Assembly (NCBI GenBank): GCA_947625205.1
Contig: CANQNN010000006.1
Span: 1 to 64,000 of the forward strand
Length of the DNA: 64,000 nucleotides
Direction: 5' to 3'
DNA from: an uncultured Lachnospiraceae bacterium
GTDB taxonomy: Bacteria; Bacillota; Clostridia; Lachnospirales; Lachnospiraceae
In this document: positions 43,102 through 52,355 of the stretch, piece by piece
Numbering within the stretch: position 1 is the stretch's first letter
Layout of the letters: every line of letters starts with the position of its first letter
The notes under the pieces: generated by a model
The model's input: only the letters and a program-made list of their open reading frames with translations
Database searches by the model: none
Told to the model about the DNA's origin: nothing
Position numbers and translations under genes: made by a program

Positions 43102-43593
43102 TTAATAATTCTGGAAAGCGGCATTTAACGCATAAGCAACGTCATTGTCCGCCATTACATAAAAGATAACATCCCCTCGGCTCTCGATCAGCACAGTCTC
43201 CGCGCTGACGCACACCCATTTATCCGGGTCCGCGTTATCCTTTAGCTGCTGTTTCACCGTATCAACGCTGTCCCCGTCTACCCTGAGGAGGACACACTGA
43301 TAGGCGATCGATGACATCAAAGGCATGGAAACCACTGCTTCCGAATACTCTATCTCCTCCGTTCCGAGAACAGACGTCTTCATGTCATCCGTCAATTCAA
43401 AAGTCTCAAAATTGGCAAGCCCCTGCCTGAAATCATCCGACAGATCAGCTTTTTCATAGATGCCACTCATGATATCGCTTAAGCTTCCATCAAGCCGTTC
43501 TTCTTTGCCTTTGCACGCGGTGCACAAACCCGCCATGACTAACAATATCATTACGGCATATATTCCGTTTCTTACTGCCCTTGCTATTCTCAT
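43102..43593 (-). CDS. DUF4358 lipoprotein
   Basis: A 163-residue protein with a lipoprotein signal peptide ending LCTACK. The mature part (SDIMSGIYEKAD, then SSIAYQCVLLRVDG, then VCVSAETVLIESRGDVIFYVMAD) matches DUF4358 proteins of Clostridia, whose function is unknown. The frame opens at 43653; TGGAGAA sits at the right distance from ATG 43593. It is a single-gene unit with its own terminator. The end of the gene overlaps a short AATACTTTAATAAT tandem repeat. Confidence 0.75.
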   Translation of the reverse strand: MRIARAVRNGIYAVMILLVMAGLCTACKGKEERLDGSLSDIMSGIYEKADLSDDFRQGLANFETFELTDDMKTSVLGTEEIEYSEAVVSMPLMSSIAYQCVLLRVDGDSVDTVKQQLKDNADPDKWVCVSAETVLIESRGDVIFYVMADNDVAYALNAAFQNY

Positions 43594-43720
43594 GTTATTC
43601 TCCATTCCGGCCCTGCGATCGCCACTCTTACCGTATACCGTTTTCCTGATCACGATACACTATTCTGCCAAAGGATGCGTATATGATTCCATATACTACT
43701 TCACATACTATCATATCCTC

Positions 43721-44359
43721 TTATTGCGGACATATACCCGCAAATTTTTCGCTTTTGAGGCGCATATCGAATTGTTCGTAGAAGCTCTGCTCCGTATCAT
43801 ACGGCGTCTGATAAAACGTCTCCAGAAATATGACATTTGCCTTCCGCATATATTCATCCGACTCCTGTTCCATAATGCGTTTCTGAATGTCTTTGCGCAG
43901 TCCGTGCCACTCGGTCAGAAATCTCTCATATCTCGGAAGCTGCCCGGTCTCCAGCCATTTTTTTATCTTGACCTTCGTGCGGTTACCGGCCTTACAAGCG
44001 TCCTCCAAAAGAAAATACCGCAGTCCCTTTTCATCGTAGTTTCTGCCAAGCGGAAAGAGTCTGCACAGTCCCGGTCTGTGGCTGTGTATACTGCACCGTC
44101 CCTCCCTGCTTAAGAAGCCGCATGCATCCGTATCCTCTTGCATCTTTAATGCCGGCAGAATCAGGCCCTCCTCCACATGCAGACTGATCTTGTCCTGTAC
44201 CAGCTGCGAAAAAACCTGCCCTGTAACCGCCTGCAGCATATAGATATCGTAAGCGTCTAACAGTATGGAATCGCCCATGCCACGACAACATTCACTGCAC
44301 CCCGCGCAGTCATTACATCCAAGCTTTGCTATATCATTGGCATTAAGCAACGTACGCAT
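43721..44359 (-). CDS. YkgJ-family cysteine cluster protein
   Basis: A 212-residue protein with the YkgJ/Fli B-type cluster: CNDCAGCSECCRGMGDS near the start and then GRCSIHSHRPGLCRLFPLGR. These cysteines are thought to bind metal, possibly an iron-sulfur cluster or zinc. Function unknown. The frame opens at 44398, but the residues before the methionine at 44359 are not part of the family; the ribosome site is weak for both, so the start is uncertain. Confidence 0.75.
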   Translation of the reverse strand: MRTLLNANDIAKLGCNDCAGCSECCRGMGDSILLDAYDIYMLQAVTGQVFSQLVQDKISLHVEEGLILPALKMQEDTDACGFLSREGRCSIHSHRPGLCRLFPLGRNYDEKGLRYFLLEDACKAGNRTKVKIKKWLETGQLPRYERFLTEWHGLRKDIQKRIMEQESDEYMRKANVIFLETFYQTPYDTEQSFYEQFDMRLKSEKFAGICPQ

Positions 44360-44425
44360 GTCTAATGTTCCCCATTCATACCAAAATTCTGTTAACACAT
44401 CTGTAATGCCAGCACGACCGGCCGC

Positions 44426-45268
44426 TTATAATTTATCATGAAAAAATCCGATAATACGCTGCCATATTTCTTCCTGGAAAAACTGATTATCCGCATGATC
44501 CGCTCCGTCGATCGCTATCAGCTTCACATCGCATCCCTCTTTTTCCAGCTTATCATGCAGCGTCTCACCCTGCATAAAGGGTACTGTATGGTCGTTTGTT
44601 CCGTGAATGATCATAAACGGCGGCGCATCTTTTGTTACATAGCTGACGGGGCATATCCCGACCGCTTCATCGAGATGCAGCATGACGTTCTTGCCAAGAA
44701 GCTGCGATTCATTCGATACCGCCGCAGCCGCCTCTGATTCATATGGAATACCGGAAACATCGGTGGGCGGATACCACGGACATGCCGCCTGCACTTTGCT
44801 GGAATATTCCGTGTAATCTCCCACATCATATGCCGGATCATTCACCAAAGCCGCCATCGCTGCCAGATAACCGCCGGCAGACTCGCCCATGACGCCAAAC
44901 CGTTCCTTGTCAATATTGTATCTCTCACTGTGCGCTTTCAGATATCGTATACCCGCTTTGACATCCGTAAGCTGCGCCGGATATACCGCTTCGTTAGTCG
45001 TCCGGTATTCCACGCTAGCAACAACAAATCCGCTTCTGGCAAGTTCAGACAGATAAGCAAGATGCGCCGACCTGTCCATTACTCTCCACGCTCCACCGCA
45101 TATCCAGACAACACACGGATATTTTCTCGTCTTGTCCTCCGGATAAATAATATCCATCTTAAGCTCTCTGATCGTATGCCCGAACCATGCATCTGTCTGC
45201 GCAAATGTTATGCCGGATACTACAGAATATTGAGGCTGTTTCTTTTCAATAGTGACTGTTTCACGCAT
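44426..45268 (-). CDS. Alpha/beta hydrolase, BD-FAE-like esterase
   Basis: A 280-residue cytoplasmic hydrolase. The oxyanion segment WICGGAW, nucleophile serine in GESAGG, and the late IHGTNDHTVP aspartate and DGADHADNQF histidine make a complete triad. It resembles the esterase/lipase group with acetyl-sugar or feruloyl activity. It stands alone, with its own promoter (45304-45332). CGGAGG precedes the ATG. Confidence 0.8.
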   Translation of the reverse strand: MRETVTIEKKQPQYSVVSGITFAQTDAWFGHTIRELKMDIIYPEDKTRKYPCVVWICGGAWRVMDRSAHLAYLSELARSGFVVASVEYRTTNEAVYPAQLTDVKAGIRYLKAHSERYNIDKERFGVMGESAGGYLAAMAALVNDPAYDVGDYTEYSSKVQAACPWYPPTDVSGIPYESEAAAAVSNESQLLGKNVMLHLDEAVGICPVSYVTKDAPPFMIIHGTNDHTVPFMQGETLHDKLEKEGCDVKLIAIDGADHADNQFFQEEIWQRIIGFFHDKL

Positions 45269-45303
45269 TTACTTATCCTCCGATCGTTATACAATATATT
45301 ATT

Positions 45304-45332
45304 ATTATACCGAAAACAATAATCAACAGCAA
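45304..45332 (-). promoter_or_regulatory. Promoter of the alpha/beta hydrolase gene
   Basis: On the minus strand: -35 TTGCTG (45327-45332), 17-base spacer, -10 TATAAT (45304-45309), about 36 bases before the ATG. The rest of the gap to 45498 shows nothing I can identify. Confidence 0.6.
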
Positions 45333-45498
45333 CACAGGATTAGAAATCAGCGTGATAATAAGTTTTAAAAATAATAAGCATTTCTTCGCTATTGCATTAA
45401 ATTAAGGAAACCTGTACACTAAAAATATGTGTCACGAATAACAGAATAACAGATTCAGACAATTACACAGACAGCATAAATGAGCGCCGACAAGATAT

Positions 45499-46161
45499 TT
45501 ATGCAAGCTTTTGCAGTTTTTCACTATGTTCAGCCACCACTTTTTTCAAAATGTCAACATCATCCTGCAAAGCATCTATTTGCCCCGCGTTCACCTGATA
45601 CCGTTTGAATGTTGACAAATAACAGGATTCTATATTCTGCAGCCGGGGCAGGATATCATTCTCCTGAGTCAGTTCGATCCTCTTCAGGCGGTCATTAACA
45701 GGCTGCAGCTTATGATCCATCATATCCGACATAGTCAACAGCAGATCCGGTTTTAATTCATCTTGTACCATATCCCGCACTGACTGCATCAGGTCGGGCT
45801 TAATGTCATTTTGTACCATATCCCGCATTGACTGCATCAGGTCGGGCTTAATGTCATTCTGTACCATATCTCGTACTGTCTGCATCAAATCAGGCTTAAG
45901 GTCATTCTGTACCATATCCCGCAATGACTGCATCAGGTCAGGCTTAAGGTCATTCTGTACCATTTCTCGTACTGTCTGCATCAAATCAGGCTTAAGGTCA
46001 TTTTGTGCCATATCCCGCACTGATTGCATCAGGTCAGGCTTAAGGTCATTCTGTACCATATTTCGCACTGACTGCATCAGGTCAGATTTCAAATCATTCC
46101 GCACTGTGTCCGTCATGGACTGCATCATACCTGAAATAGCGTTTAATAATTCATGATCCAA
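45499..46161 (-). CDS. Protein with eight 16-residue repeats and a coiled-coil end
   Basis: A 220-residue protein. Residues about 22-149 are eight copies of NDLKPDLMQSVRDMVQ with few changes; the following 70 residues (RIELTQENDILPRLQNIE, then DVDILKKVVAEHSEKL) form a probable coiled coil. No signal peptide. The frame is open to 46413, but a TATAAT lies 2 bases before the only other candidate ATG (46188), so transcription would start after it; AAAGGAGG sits 8 bases before TTG 46161, which I chose. No function known. The repeat helices suggest a filamentous or scaffold role; two Rpn-family genes lie upstream on the same strand. Confidence 0.65.
   Translation of the reverse strand: MDHELLNAISGMMQSMTDTVRNDLKSDLMQSVRNMVQNDLKPDLMQSVRDMAQNDLKPDLMQTVREMVQNDLKPDLMQSLRDMVQNDLKPDLMQTVRDMVQNDIKPDLMQSMRDMVQNDIKPDLMQSVRDMVQDELKPDLLLTMSDMMDHKLQPVNDRLKRIELTQENDILPRLQNIESCYLSTFKRYQVNAGQIDALQDDVDILKKVVAEHSEKLQKLA
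45715..46098. repeat. 48-bp tandem repeat, eight units, in frame
   Basis: Eight tandem 48-bp units encode the 16-residue repeat of the gene above. Units are close to identical (for example GTCATTCTGTACCATATC recurs on the + strand), which suggests recent expansion. Unit length keeps the reading frame, so the number could vary between strains without loss of the protein. Confidence 0.9.
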
Positions 46162-46189
46162 TTTAGCATCCTCCTTTCGTGTGAACATG

Positions 46190-46195
46190 ATTATA
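46190..46195 (-). promoter_or_regulatory. Extended -10 box of the repeat-protein gene
   Basis: On the minus strand TGTTATAAT is a perfect extended -10. The predicted start point (about 46183) lies after ATG 46188 and before TTG 46161, which decides the start codon of the repeat-protein gene. Confidence 0.6.
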
Positions 46196-46425
46196 ACATG
46201 ATGTTCGCGGTAAAGTACAGAAGGATTTTGCATGCTGTGTAACGCATATGTAATTGTTGCACAACACAATATCTTGTATTTTAATATCCAAATTATCTCT
46301 TTCGATCCAATATATAGTTTTCTTGTTTTGTTTATCAATATATCGTTAATCATTTTTCTACATATAATCCACTTGCAGGATGTAGAATCAATTATACTCG
46401 ACAATATATTCAAACCAGAAATCTT

Positions 46426-47250
46426 TTACTTTATCCCATACTCCTTATATAACTGCTTCCGGTACTCCTTATCTCCGATGGACCGCGCCAGATCATCATA
46501 CCGCTTATCTGAAATAAGACATCCGTGCAACTGGCTAAGCAACTCTTCACCCTGTTCCAAGCCTTCCATGCGCACATAAGCATCCCGCGCATTCCTGTCG
46601 CGGATCTCTTTCAATTTGGCCTCCCTTATCCATCGCAGCGTCCTTCCCAGTCCCATCTCCCTGACCTCTTTTATAGCTTCCAGTATGCCCGGATTTTTCG
46701 TTTCTGTTTCCAGCATTGTAATCTCCTCCTCTGTCTTTGCCTTAAACAGACGGATCCAGTCGTCTATGCCCCTTCCGCTCAAGGGTTTGTTCAGTTCGAT
46801 CACATGTATCTCCAGAAGGTCTGAAAAATCTCTGCCCTTCTCGTCCCGCATCCTGTATACCCTGTGGTACTCCGGTCCGTCATCCAGATCAAAACCAAGG
46901 ACACTGATGCAGATACAGCGTTTCAGCCGCCTATAGTCTTCCCCTGCAAGCAGTCGTTCCGTGAACAACTTCGCCAGATAAAACAGGCTTCTCCCATCCC
47001 AGCAGGCCACCACCCTGACCTGCATTTCCACATTCACCCTGCGGTCGCCGTTCACCTCCATCAGCACATCCAGTATCCCCTGTTTCTCGCGGTAATGCCG
47101 TTTCCACAGGAAAGGATTCGCCAGGCGGACCGACCGTATCTCATCAGGTGGGATACCCAGCACATCGCTGATAAATCCCTTCCGGATCTTCCCGTTCAGA
47201 AACAGTCGCTTAAAGGCAAAATCGTACGTCAGCGGTATCATGTTCCCCAT
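46426..47250 (-). CDS. Rpn family (PD-(D/E)XK nuclease/putative transposase) protein
   Basis: A 274-residue protein. The N-terminal half has the Rpn/PDDEXK_2 pattern: LTYDFAFKRLFLNG, ILDVLMEVNGDRRVNVEMQV with the catalytic D and E-x-Q, then LFYLAKLFTERLLAGEDY. The family includes recombination-promoting nucleases (RpnA of E. coli). The frame is open to 47346, but GGAGGAG before ATG 47250 sets the start. A second member lies 330 bases upstream on the same strand. Confidence 0.8.
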   Translation of the reverse strand: MGNMIPLTYDFAFKRLFLNGKIRKGFISDVLGIPPDEIRSVRLANPFLWKRHYREKQGILDVLMEVNGDRRVNVEMQVRVVACWDGRSLFYLAKLFTERLLAGEDYRRLKRCICISVLGFDLDDGPEYHRVYRMRDEKGRDFSDLLEIHVIELNKPLSGRGIDDWIRLFKAKTEEEITMLETETKNPGILEAIKEVREMGLGRTLRWIREAKLKEIRDRNARDAYVRMEGLEQGEELLSQLHGCLISDKRYDDLARSIGDKEYRKQLYKEYGIK

Positions 47251-47577
47251 ATGTTTCTCCTCCTGTTCCGCAGGAGTCTTCGGGCGGGGAACACCGCATC
47301 TTTGAAAATCTCCTGCTTTTAAATTGTGTGTTGGTTTTAAAAGCATAGATTTTCTGGATTACATAGAAAAAATAATGTTAAGATGATAAAAGAAATTATA
47401 TGCTTTGAATAAAGCTTAGCATATGGTGTATGAATTTGCAAGTGTTTTTGTTCTGAATTTTATACAAGTCACCTTTTTATCAAGAGTCCTGAAAATTTCT
47501 GTAATTAATGATCTACATCCCGGGATCTGCCACGGTCTGCGTCCCGTCAGGTTCACGCATTCTTTGATCTGATGCGC

Positions 47578-48543
47578 TTACACCGTACTCTCATAGTATT
47601 TCCTGACTTCCTCGCGGGTGCAGTCAGCATACTCTTCATTGCTGATCACAACTGTATAAACCGCTTCAAAATCGGACTGGAACCGTCTCAGCGAGCGTAC
47701 AAGCGCGGCAAGTCCTTTTCCCCGGCCTTCTGCAAGTCCTTCCGCAAGTCCTTCTTCTCTTCCTTCTTCAAGGCCTTCTGCAAGGCCTTCCGCACGGCTT
47801 TCCTCAAGTTCCGCTCTGTGGTCGGCCTGATCCGCATAGTACGACATATATTCCACCATCAGTCTTGGGTCCCTCTTCGCTGTTTCCACTGCCGCATCCA
47901 CCTTTCTTGTATACTCGTCCGTCGCCGTTCCCTCCGCCAGATATTTGAGGAAGTTCCTAAGTTCCGGCGTGACATCATCCATCTCTGAGTAAGGATTCAA
48001 GAAAATCTTCACCGCTTCGTCTCCAAGAACAAGTTCTGTGTCTTCCCTGCACCGATTCTCGAATGTATAGATATGCCTGCCTTTATGAAAGATATCCTCC
48101 ATACAGATGAAGATCACAAAACTCCGGTTAAGCTCTCGGTAGTCCACTCCTCTGCCAAGCAAATCCACATCGATCAGGTTCTGATAATAACGGCTCCGCT
48201 GCGGCAGGTTCGCCGCGCGCGCCGCCTGCATCTCCACGTTGTAGACGGTAGCTTTTTCATCCTTCACATAGATATCCAGACGGATGCCTTTGGCCTCGTT
48301 CCTGACCTCGATCGTCTTCTCGCCCTCCGGATACTCAATGCGCTCAATCTCCACATTCAGTACGATCTCCAAAAGCCGTCTGCACAATTCCTTATCCTGC
48401 ATCACCTTGTAGAAAATGAAGCGGTCCGCAAGGGTCAATTCCTTGAACGCCTTCGGCGGCGCACTTTTCTCACTGCCCCACCTGTCTTTATTATATGATG
48501 GCGTGGCGGTTTTTACAATGGTTTTTCGTGTATTTTTTGCCAA
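47578..48543 (-). CDS. Second Rpn family (PD-(D/E)XK) protein
   Basis: A 321-residue protein of the same superfamily but a different subgroup: FKELTLADRFIFYKVM, EAKGIRLDIYVKDEKATVYNVEMQ with the catalytic D, E and Q, then RSRYYQNLIDVDLL. Residues about 250-280 are low-complexity EGLAEGLEEGREEG repeats, typical of this subgroup. The start is TTG 48543 with a GAGAGG site. The 230-base gap downstream and the 270-base gap upstream show nothing I can identify. Confidence 0.8.
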   Translation of the reverse strand: MAKNTRKTIVKTATPSYNKDRWGSEKSAPPKAFKELTLADRFIFYKVMQDKELCRRLLEIVLNVEIERIEYPEGEKTIEVRNEAKGIRLDIYVKDEKATVYNVEMQAARAANLPQRSRYYQNLIDVDLLGRGVDYRELNRSFVIFICMEDIFHKGRHIYTFENRCREDTELVLGDEAVKIFLNPYSEMDDVTPELRNFLKYLAEGTATDEYTRKVDAAVETAKRDPRLMVEYMSYYADQADHRAELEESRAEGLAEGLEEGREEGLAEGLAEGRGKGLAALVRSLRRFQSDFEAVYTVVISNEEYADCTREEVRKYYESTV

Positions 48544-48814
48544 TCCTTCCTCTCTTTCCGCATGGGAAGGTCGAGATACCTATTGACCGGATGGATCGGC
48601 TGCCCTCATCCGTTCTCTGAAAAACAAGCTTCTGCCATACCGTATACGCTTATCCCACGCTCTATTTATACTGTTGTCGTTTCTCTTGCTGGGATATTGG
48701 CTCTGAACATGAGCACCATCCATGTGTCAAAAGATTTCCGGCAGCCAGATCACTGCCGATAAACACAATATAACAGATACGCATATGGATTGCAAGCGGT
48801 TTATGGTGTAAAAA

Positions 48815-49942
48815 TCATTTTCTTTCTGATATTGTCCGTGCTACCGCAAGCGCCGCCGCGATCACCTGATCCATGTCATAATAACGGTACTCGCCTAACC
48901 GCCCGCCAAAGATCACATCCGGCTCCTGCGCCGCCAGCGCTTTGTACTGCTCATACAGTTTCTGGTTTTTCCCGTCATTCACGGGATAATACGGTTCATC
49001 GCCCAGTTTCCACTCGCTGCTGTACTCGCGGCTGATCACCGTCTTCGGCAGCTCGCCGCCATCCGCAGCCTTACCGAACGTAAACCATTTATGTTCGATG
49101 ATTCTTGTATAAGGCGTCTCTCTGTCGGTGTAATTCACTATGGCATTACCCTGGAAATTAGGTTTGTCCAGCACCTCAGTCTCAAACCGCACCAGACGGT
49201 ATTCCAGTGGTCCGAAGCGGTAATCAAAATAAGCGTCAATGGGCCCGGTGTACACCACCTTCTCCGCCAGCGCGTCAAGCTCTGCCTTATGTTCCAGATA
49301 GTCCACACCCAGGCGTACTTCCACACCCTGCAGCATATGTTCCACCATATCTGTGTAGCCGTTTACGGGGATACCCTGATACAATGCGTTGAAATAGTTA
49401 TTATCATAGGTTAGGCGCACCGGAAGACGCTTGATGATAAAAGCCGGCAGATCTTTACAGGGACGTCCCCACTGCTTCTCGGTGTAACCCTTCACCAGCT
49501 TCTCATAGACATCGGTTCCCACCAGTGAAATTGCCTGTTCCTCCAAATTCGCCGGATCCGTAATACCCGCCGCTTTGCGCTGTTCATCGATCTTTGCAGC
49601 CGCTTCCTCCGGCGTCACCACACCCCACATCTTATTAAAAGTGTACATGTTAAAGGGCAGAGAGTACATCTCACCTTTGTAATTAGCAATGGTTCCCAGC
49701 TTGAATCCGTTAAAAGCGGTGAAACGGTTCACATAATCCCATACTTCGCGGTCATTTGTATGGAAAATATGCGGACCATAGCGGTGGACATGAATACCCT
49801 CCACTTCCTCAGAATAAACGTTTCCGGCAATGTGATTCCGCCGGTCCACGACCAGGCAGCGCTTCCCTGCGGCCGTCATACGCTCTGCAATAACGGCGCC
49901 AAACAGACCGGCGCCAACGATGAGATAATCATAGTTCTTCAT
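48815..49942 (-). CDS. glf: UDP-galactopyranose mutase
   Basis: A 375-residue flavoenzyme. FAD-binding GAGLFGAVIAERM near the N-terminus, then VDRRNHIAGNVYSE, HRYGPHIFHTND and the later EKQWGRPCKDLP and IEHKWF segments match Glf. Converts UDP-galactopyranose to UDP-galactofuranose, so the polysaccharide made here probably contains galactofuranose. AGAGG precedes ATG 49942. It is the last gene of the locus. Confidence 0.93.
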   Translation of the reverse strand: MKNYDYLIVGAGLFGAVIAERMTAAGKRCLVVDRRNHIAGNVYSEEVEGIHVHRYGPHIFHTNDREVWDYVNRFTAFNGFKLGTIANYKGEMYSLPFNMYTFNKMWGVVTPEEAAAKIDEQRKAAGITDPANLEEQAISLVGTDVYEKLVKGYTEKQWGRPCKDLPAFIIKRLPVRLTYDNNYFNALYQGIPVNGYTDMVEHMLQGVEVRLGVDYLEHKAELDALAEKVVYTGPIDAYFDYRFGPLEYRLVRFETEVLDKPNFQGNAIVNYTDRETPYTRIIEHKWFTFGKAADGGELPKTVISREYSSEWKLGDEPYYPVNDGKNQKLYEQYKALAAQEPDVIFGGRLGEYRYYDMDQVIAAALAVARTISERK

Positions 49943-50080
49943 GTTAACATCCTCTTGCACAATCTTATTCTTCTATGACATTTTAATTTTTGTGTTTCTG
50001 ATAACACAGACGGCTCTATTTTATCCAAATAATACAGTAAAGTCTGGGCAATTATAAAATAAGTTATCACTGTGAAGTAT

Positions 50081-50728
50081 TCATGTTTTTAAAGAATAAA
50101 TCACATCTTTTAATTCATCTACTGATGCTACAACAAAATCAGCCTCTCTTGGTACGCCTTCATCTCCATACCACAGGGTGAGTATAGATTTACATCCCGC
50201 ATTTTTTGCACTCAGAATATCATATAATCCATCGCCTATGACAACACAATTATCCTTTGTTACATCCTCTCCCATACTCTCAATTGCCTTGAGGATAGGA
50301 ACTGGCGATGGTTTCGGTTCGCTAACATCATCCGAGCATATGACGGCATCGAATAATTCCTCAATTCCAAAATATTTCAATATATCGACTGTTCTATAAT
50401 GATCTTTACCTGTACAAATTGCACATTTTGCATTATTCGCCCGTAATTCCTTAATCAGTCTAATTGCCTCATCATTGATAATAATTTTATCTATAGATTG
50501 AACACTTATTTTTCTGTATGGATCGGCCATCTCTACTGGCAAACCCATCTTTTTGAATATATTGGGCAGTGAATCCCCGGTATATTTTAGATACTCAGAA
50601 AACGGAGGGCAATTATCGTCACCCACAACTTCCCTGTAACTGCCGTAATACGCTTTCTTTTGCACTTCAATTGAATTAATTAACACACCATCAAAGTCAA
50701 ATATTAGATGAATACTTTTGTCTCTCAT
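50081..50728 (-). CDS. HAD-family phosphatase
   Basis: A 215-residue HAD hydrolase. Motif I DFDGVLIN (nucleophile and acid/base aspartates), motif II CTGKD, and motif IV VIGDGLYDILSAKNAG are intact, with a small alpha cap. Such phosphatases remove phosphate from sugar or keto-acid phosphates. It lies 24 bases after the aldolase gene, and the pair suggests that the aldolase product is dephosphorylated, as in Kdo and nonulosonate pathways. Confidence 0.82.
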   Translation of the reverse strand: MRDKSIHLIFDFDGVLINSIEVQKKAYYGSYREVVGDDNCPPFSEYLKYTGDSLPNIFKKMGLPVEMADPYRKISVQSIDKIIINDEAIRLIKELRANNAKCAICTGKDHYRTVDILKYFGIEELFDAVICSDDVSEPKPSPVPILKAIESMGEDVTKDNCVVIGDGLYDILSAKNAGCKSILTLWYGDEGVPREADFVVASVDELKDVIYSLKT

Positions 50729-50752
50729 ATACAGCCCTCTCAAATTGCCTTT

Positions 50753-52324
50753 TTAATGATAAATCGAATCTGTTATAAATGTAATGTCGCATCCGTTTTG
50801 CTTGCCAAGTAGAAATGCACGGAAAGCATGGTTGAGATGTTTGACCTGTTCTAGCGAAAGATCTTTTTTCAACATATCATCGTAATAGTTCTCACCAAGA
50901 TCAACAGAAAATCCATCGAACCCAGCAAGGAGTATTTTTTTCGCTCCAAGTGCTGCCAGAAGGTTTAATATGATGTATCCGGCAGAATCGTGTGTTTCCT
51001 CATCAACCGTTATCCATTTGTAATAATCAATTACCCTTGTTCTGGGATTTACCGTTCTTGTCACACTCGAAGGGACAATTATGTCTTTCCCTGCTTTTAA
51101 AGCAGTTCTATACCTTTCCTCTTTGGTGCAAAGCTCATATTCCACATTAAATACACTGCAGTTCAGGCTCACCGATATATCTGCTGCTTTAATAGCCTGT
51201 TGTATTTTTTCTTTTTCTTTTGTCAGACTTTTCCCAGGAGCCAAAACACAAACCGTTTTGTCAAAGAATATTTTCCGAAGATCTTCAATAGTTGCCGTAT
51301 CATCAAACGGGGTTTTCCCATTGTAATAACGGTATTTTTCTTCTGCATATTGTTGATTGAAAGAAATCCTTCTTTCACCCTCCAATGTACCTAACAACTC
51401 ATTGAGCCCTTTCACGGACAGCATATGCTTGTTATAGTAATAACTGGCATAAATCGGGGAGCAGTCATTGATTGACGATAAATAATACTCAACAGAATAT
51501 CCCCAAGGAAACTGTTTCTTGATCAGTCCTATGACAGTATCAATTATATTTAAAAGCGGCGGTATCACATATTTGCCGCCATAATATTGATTTAGGTGTG
51601 ATAGGATGAGTTCTGTATTCAGATTACCGGCCCCTCGTCCCATACCCATAATCGAGGAATCAAGCATTTTATCCCTGTCCATAGGTAGACGCAAAAATGT
51701 GATAGCATTCGCATAAGCCATCTGGATATTATTATGAGAATGAAAGCCAAGTGCGATATCAGGCCGCAATCGTTGATCGAAAAACCGTGAAAGTCGTTCA
51801 ATATCTGATTGCTGCATTTGCCCGAAAGTATCTACAAAATAGAAGCCTTTAATATCCATTTCATTTGCCGCCGCTGCAAGTTCCTCCAGTTCTTCCCATG
51901 AATAGTGAAGCGTGACCATCGGCTGCATATAAACATCGTATCCCTTTTGTGATATTGCCCTGTACAAAGGCAGCACATCATGAAAATTACGTTTGTGGAA
52001 GGCCAAACGAATCGCATCAATACCTCCTTTTGTCCGATCGTGGAGACTGTCTACATCAAACTTTCCATAATCAAACATGGCAAAATATGTTACGCCCGGC
52101 TTTTTCTCTTTGAGAAAAAAACGTTCGATGACAGTTTCATTTATGTACTGCGTCCGTCCCCTTTCTGTGCCAGTATTCTTTTCCAAATATCCCAATTCAA
52201 CATACTGTATTCCCGCATCTTCAATGGCAGAAAGAATGTTCTGCATATTTCTTTCCCCAAAATTAAAGTCATTTACGATTCCTCCATCTCGTAAAGTGAC
52301 GTCTAATATAGCAACCGAGCTCAT
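50753..52324 (-). CDS. HMGL-like aldolase with C-terminal DUF115-like domain
   Basis: A 523-residue protein. Residues 1 to about 290 are an HMG-CoA lyase/4-hydroxy-2-oxovalerate aldolase-like TIM barrel: DVTLRDGG at the start (metal and catalytic residues) and HSHNN (metal histidines) near 195-200. Residues about 350-523 carry a separate domain (VCVLAPGKSLTKEKEKIQ, then LLAALGAKKILLAGFDGFS) that resembles the DUF115 Rossmann-like domain, also seen as a separate protein at 56951-57799. Inferred role: forming or splitting a 2-keto-acid unit for the surface polymer, followed by HAD and cytidylyltransferase steps. Confidence 0.7.
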   Translation of the reverse strand: MSSVAILDVTLRDGGIVNDFNFGERNMQNILSAIEDAGIQYVELGYLEKNTGTERGRTQYINETVIERFFLKEKKPGVTYFAMFDYGKFDVDSLHDRTKGGIDAIRLAFHKRNFHDVLPLYRAISQKGYDVYMQPMVTLHYSWEELEELAAAANEMDIKGFYFVDTFGQMQQSDIERLSRFFDQRLRPDIALGFHSHNNIQMAYANAITFLRLPMDRDKMLDSSIMGMGRGAGNLNTELILSHLNQYYGGKYVIPPLLNIIDTVIGLIKKQFPWGYSVEYYLSSINDCSPIYASYYYNKHMLSVKGLNELLGTLEGERRISFNQQYAEEKYRYYNGKTPFDDTATIEDLRKIFFDKTVCVLAPGKSLTKEKEKIQQAIKAADISVSLNCSVFNVEYELCTKEERYRTALKAGKDIIVPSSVTRTVNPRTRVIDYYKWITVDEETHDSAGYIILNLLAALGAKKILLAGFDGFSVDLGENYYDDMLKKDLSLEQVKHLNHAFRAFLLGKQNGCDITFITDSIYH

Positions 52325-52355
52325 AACTTAAATCTCCTTAATGCTGTTTCAAATC

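Noticed and set aside
45715-46098. Regular 48-bp repeats that could look like a CRISPR array
   Set aside because: Units are directly adjacent with no unique spacers and are in frame in a coding gene.
47690-47810. Repeated CTTCTTCAAGGCCTTC-type sequence as a DNA repeat array
   Set aside because: It is the low-complexity glutamate-glycine stretch of an Rpn-family protein, common in that family.
48544-48814. Possible small gene between the second Rpn gene and glf
   Set aside because: Short frames on both strands have no ribosome site or recognisable domain; the CGGCAG/CTGCCG hairpin has no T-run.
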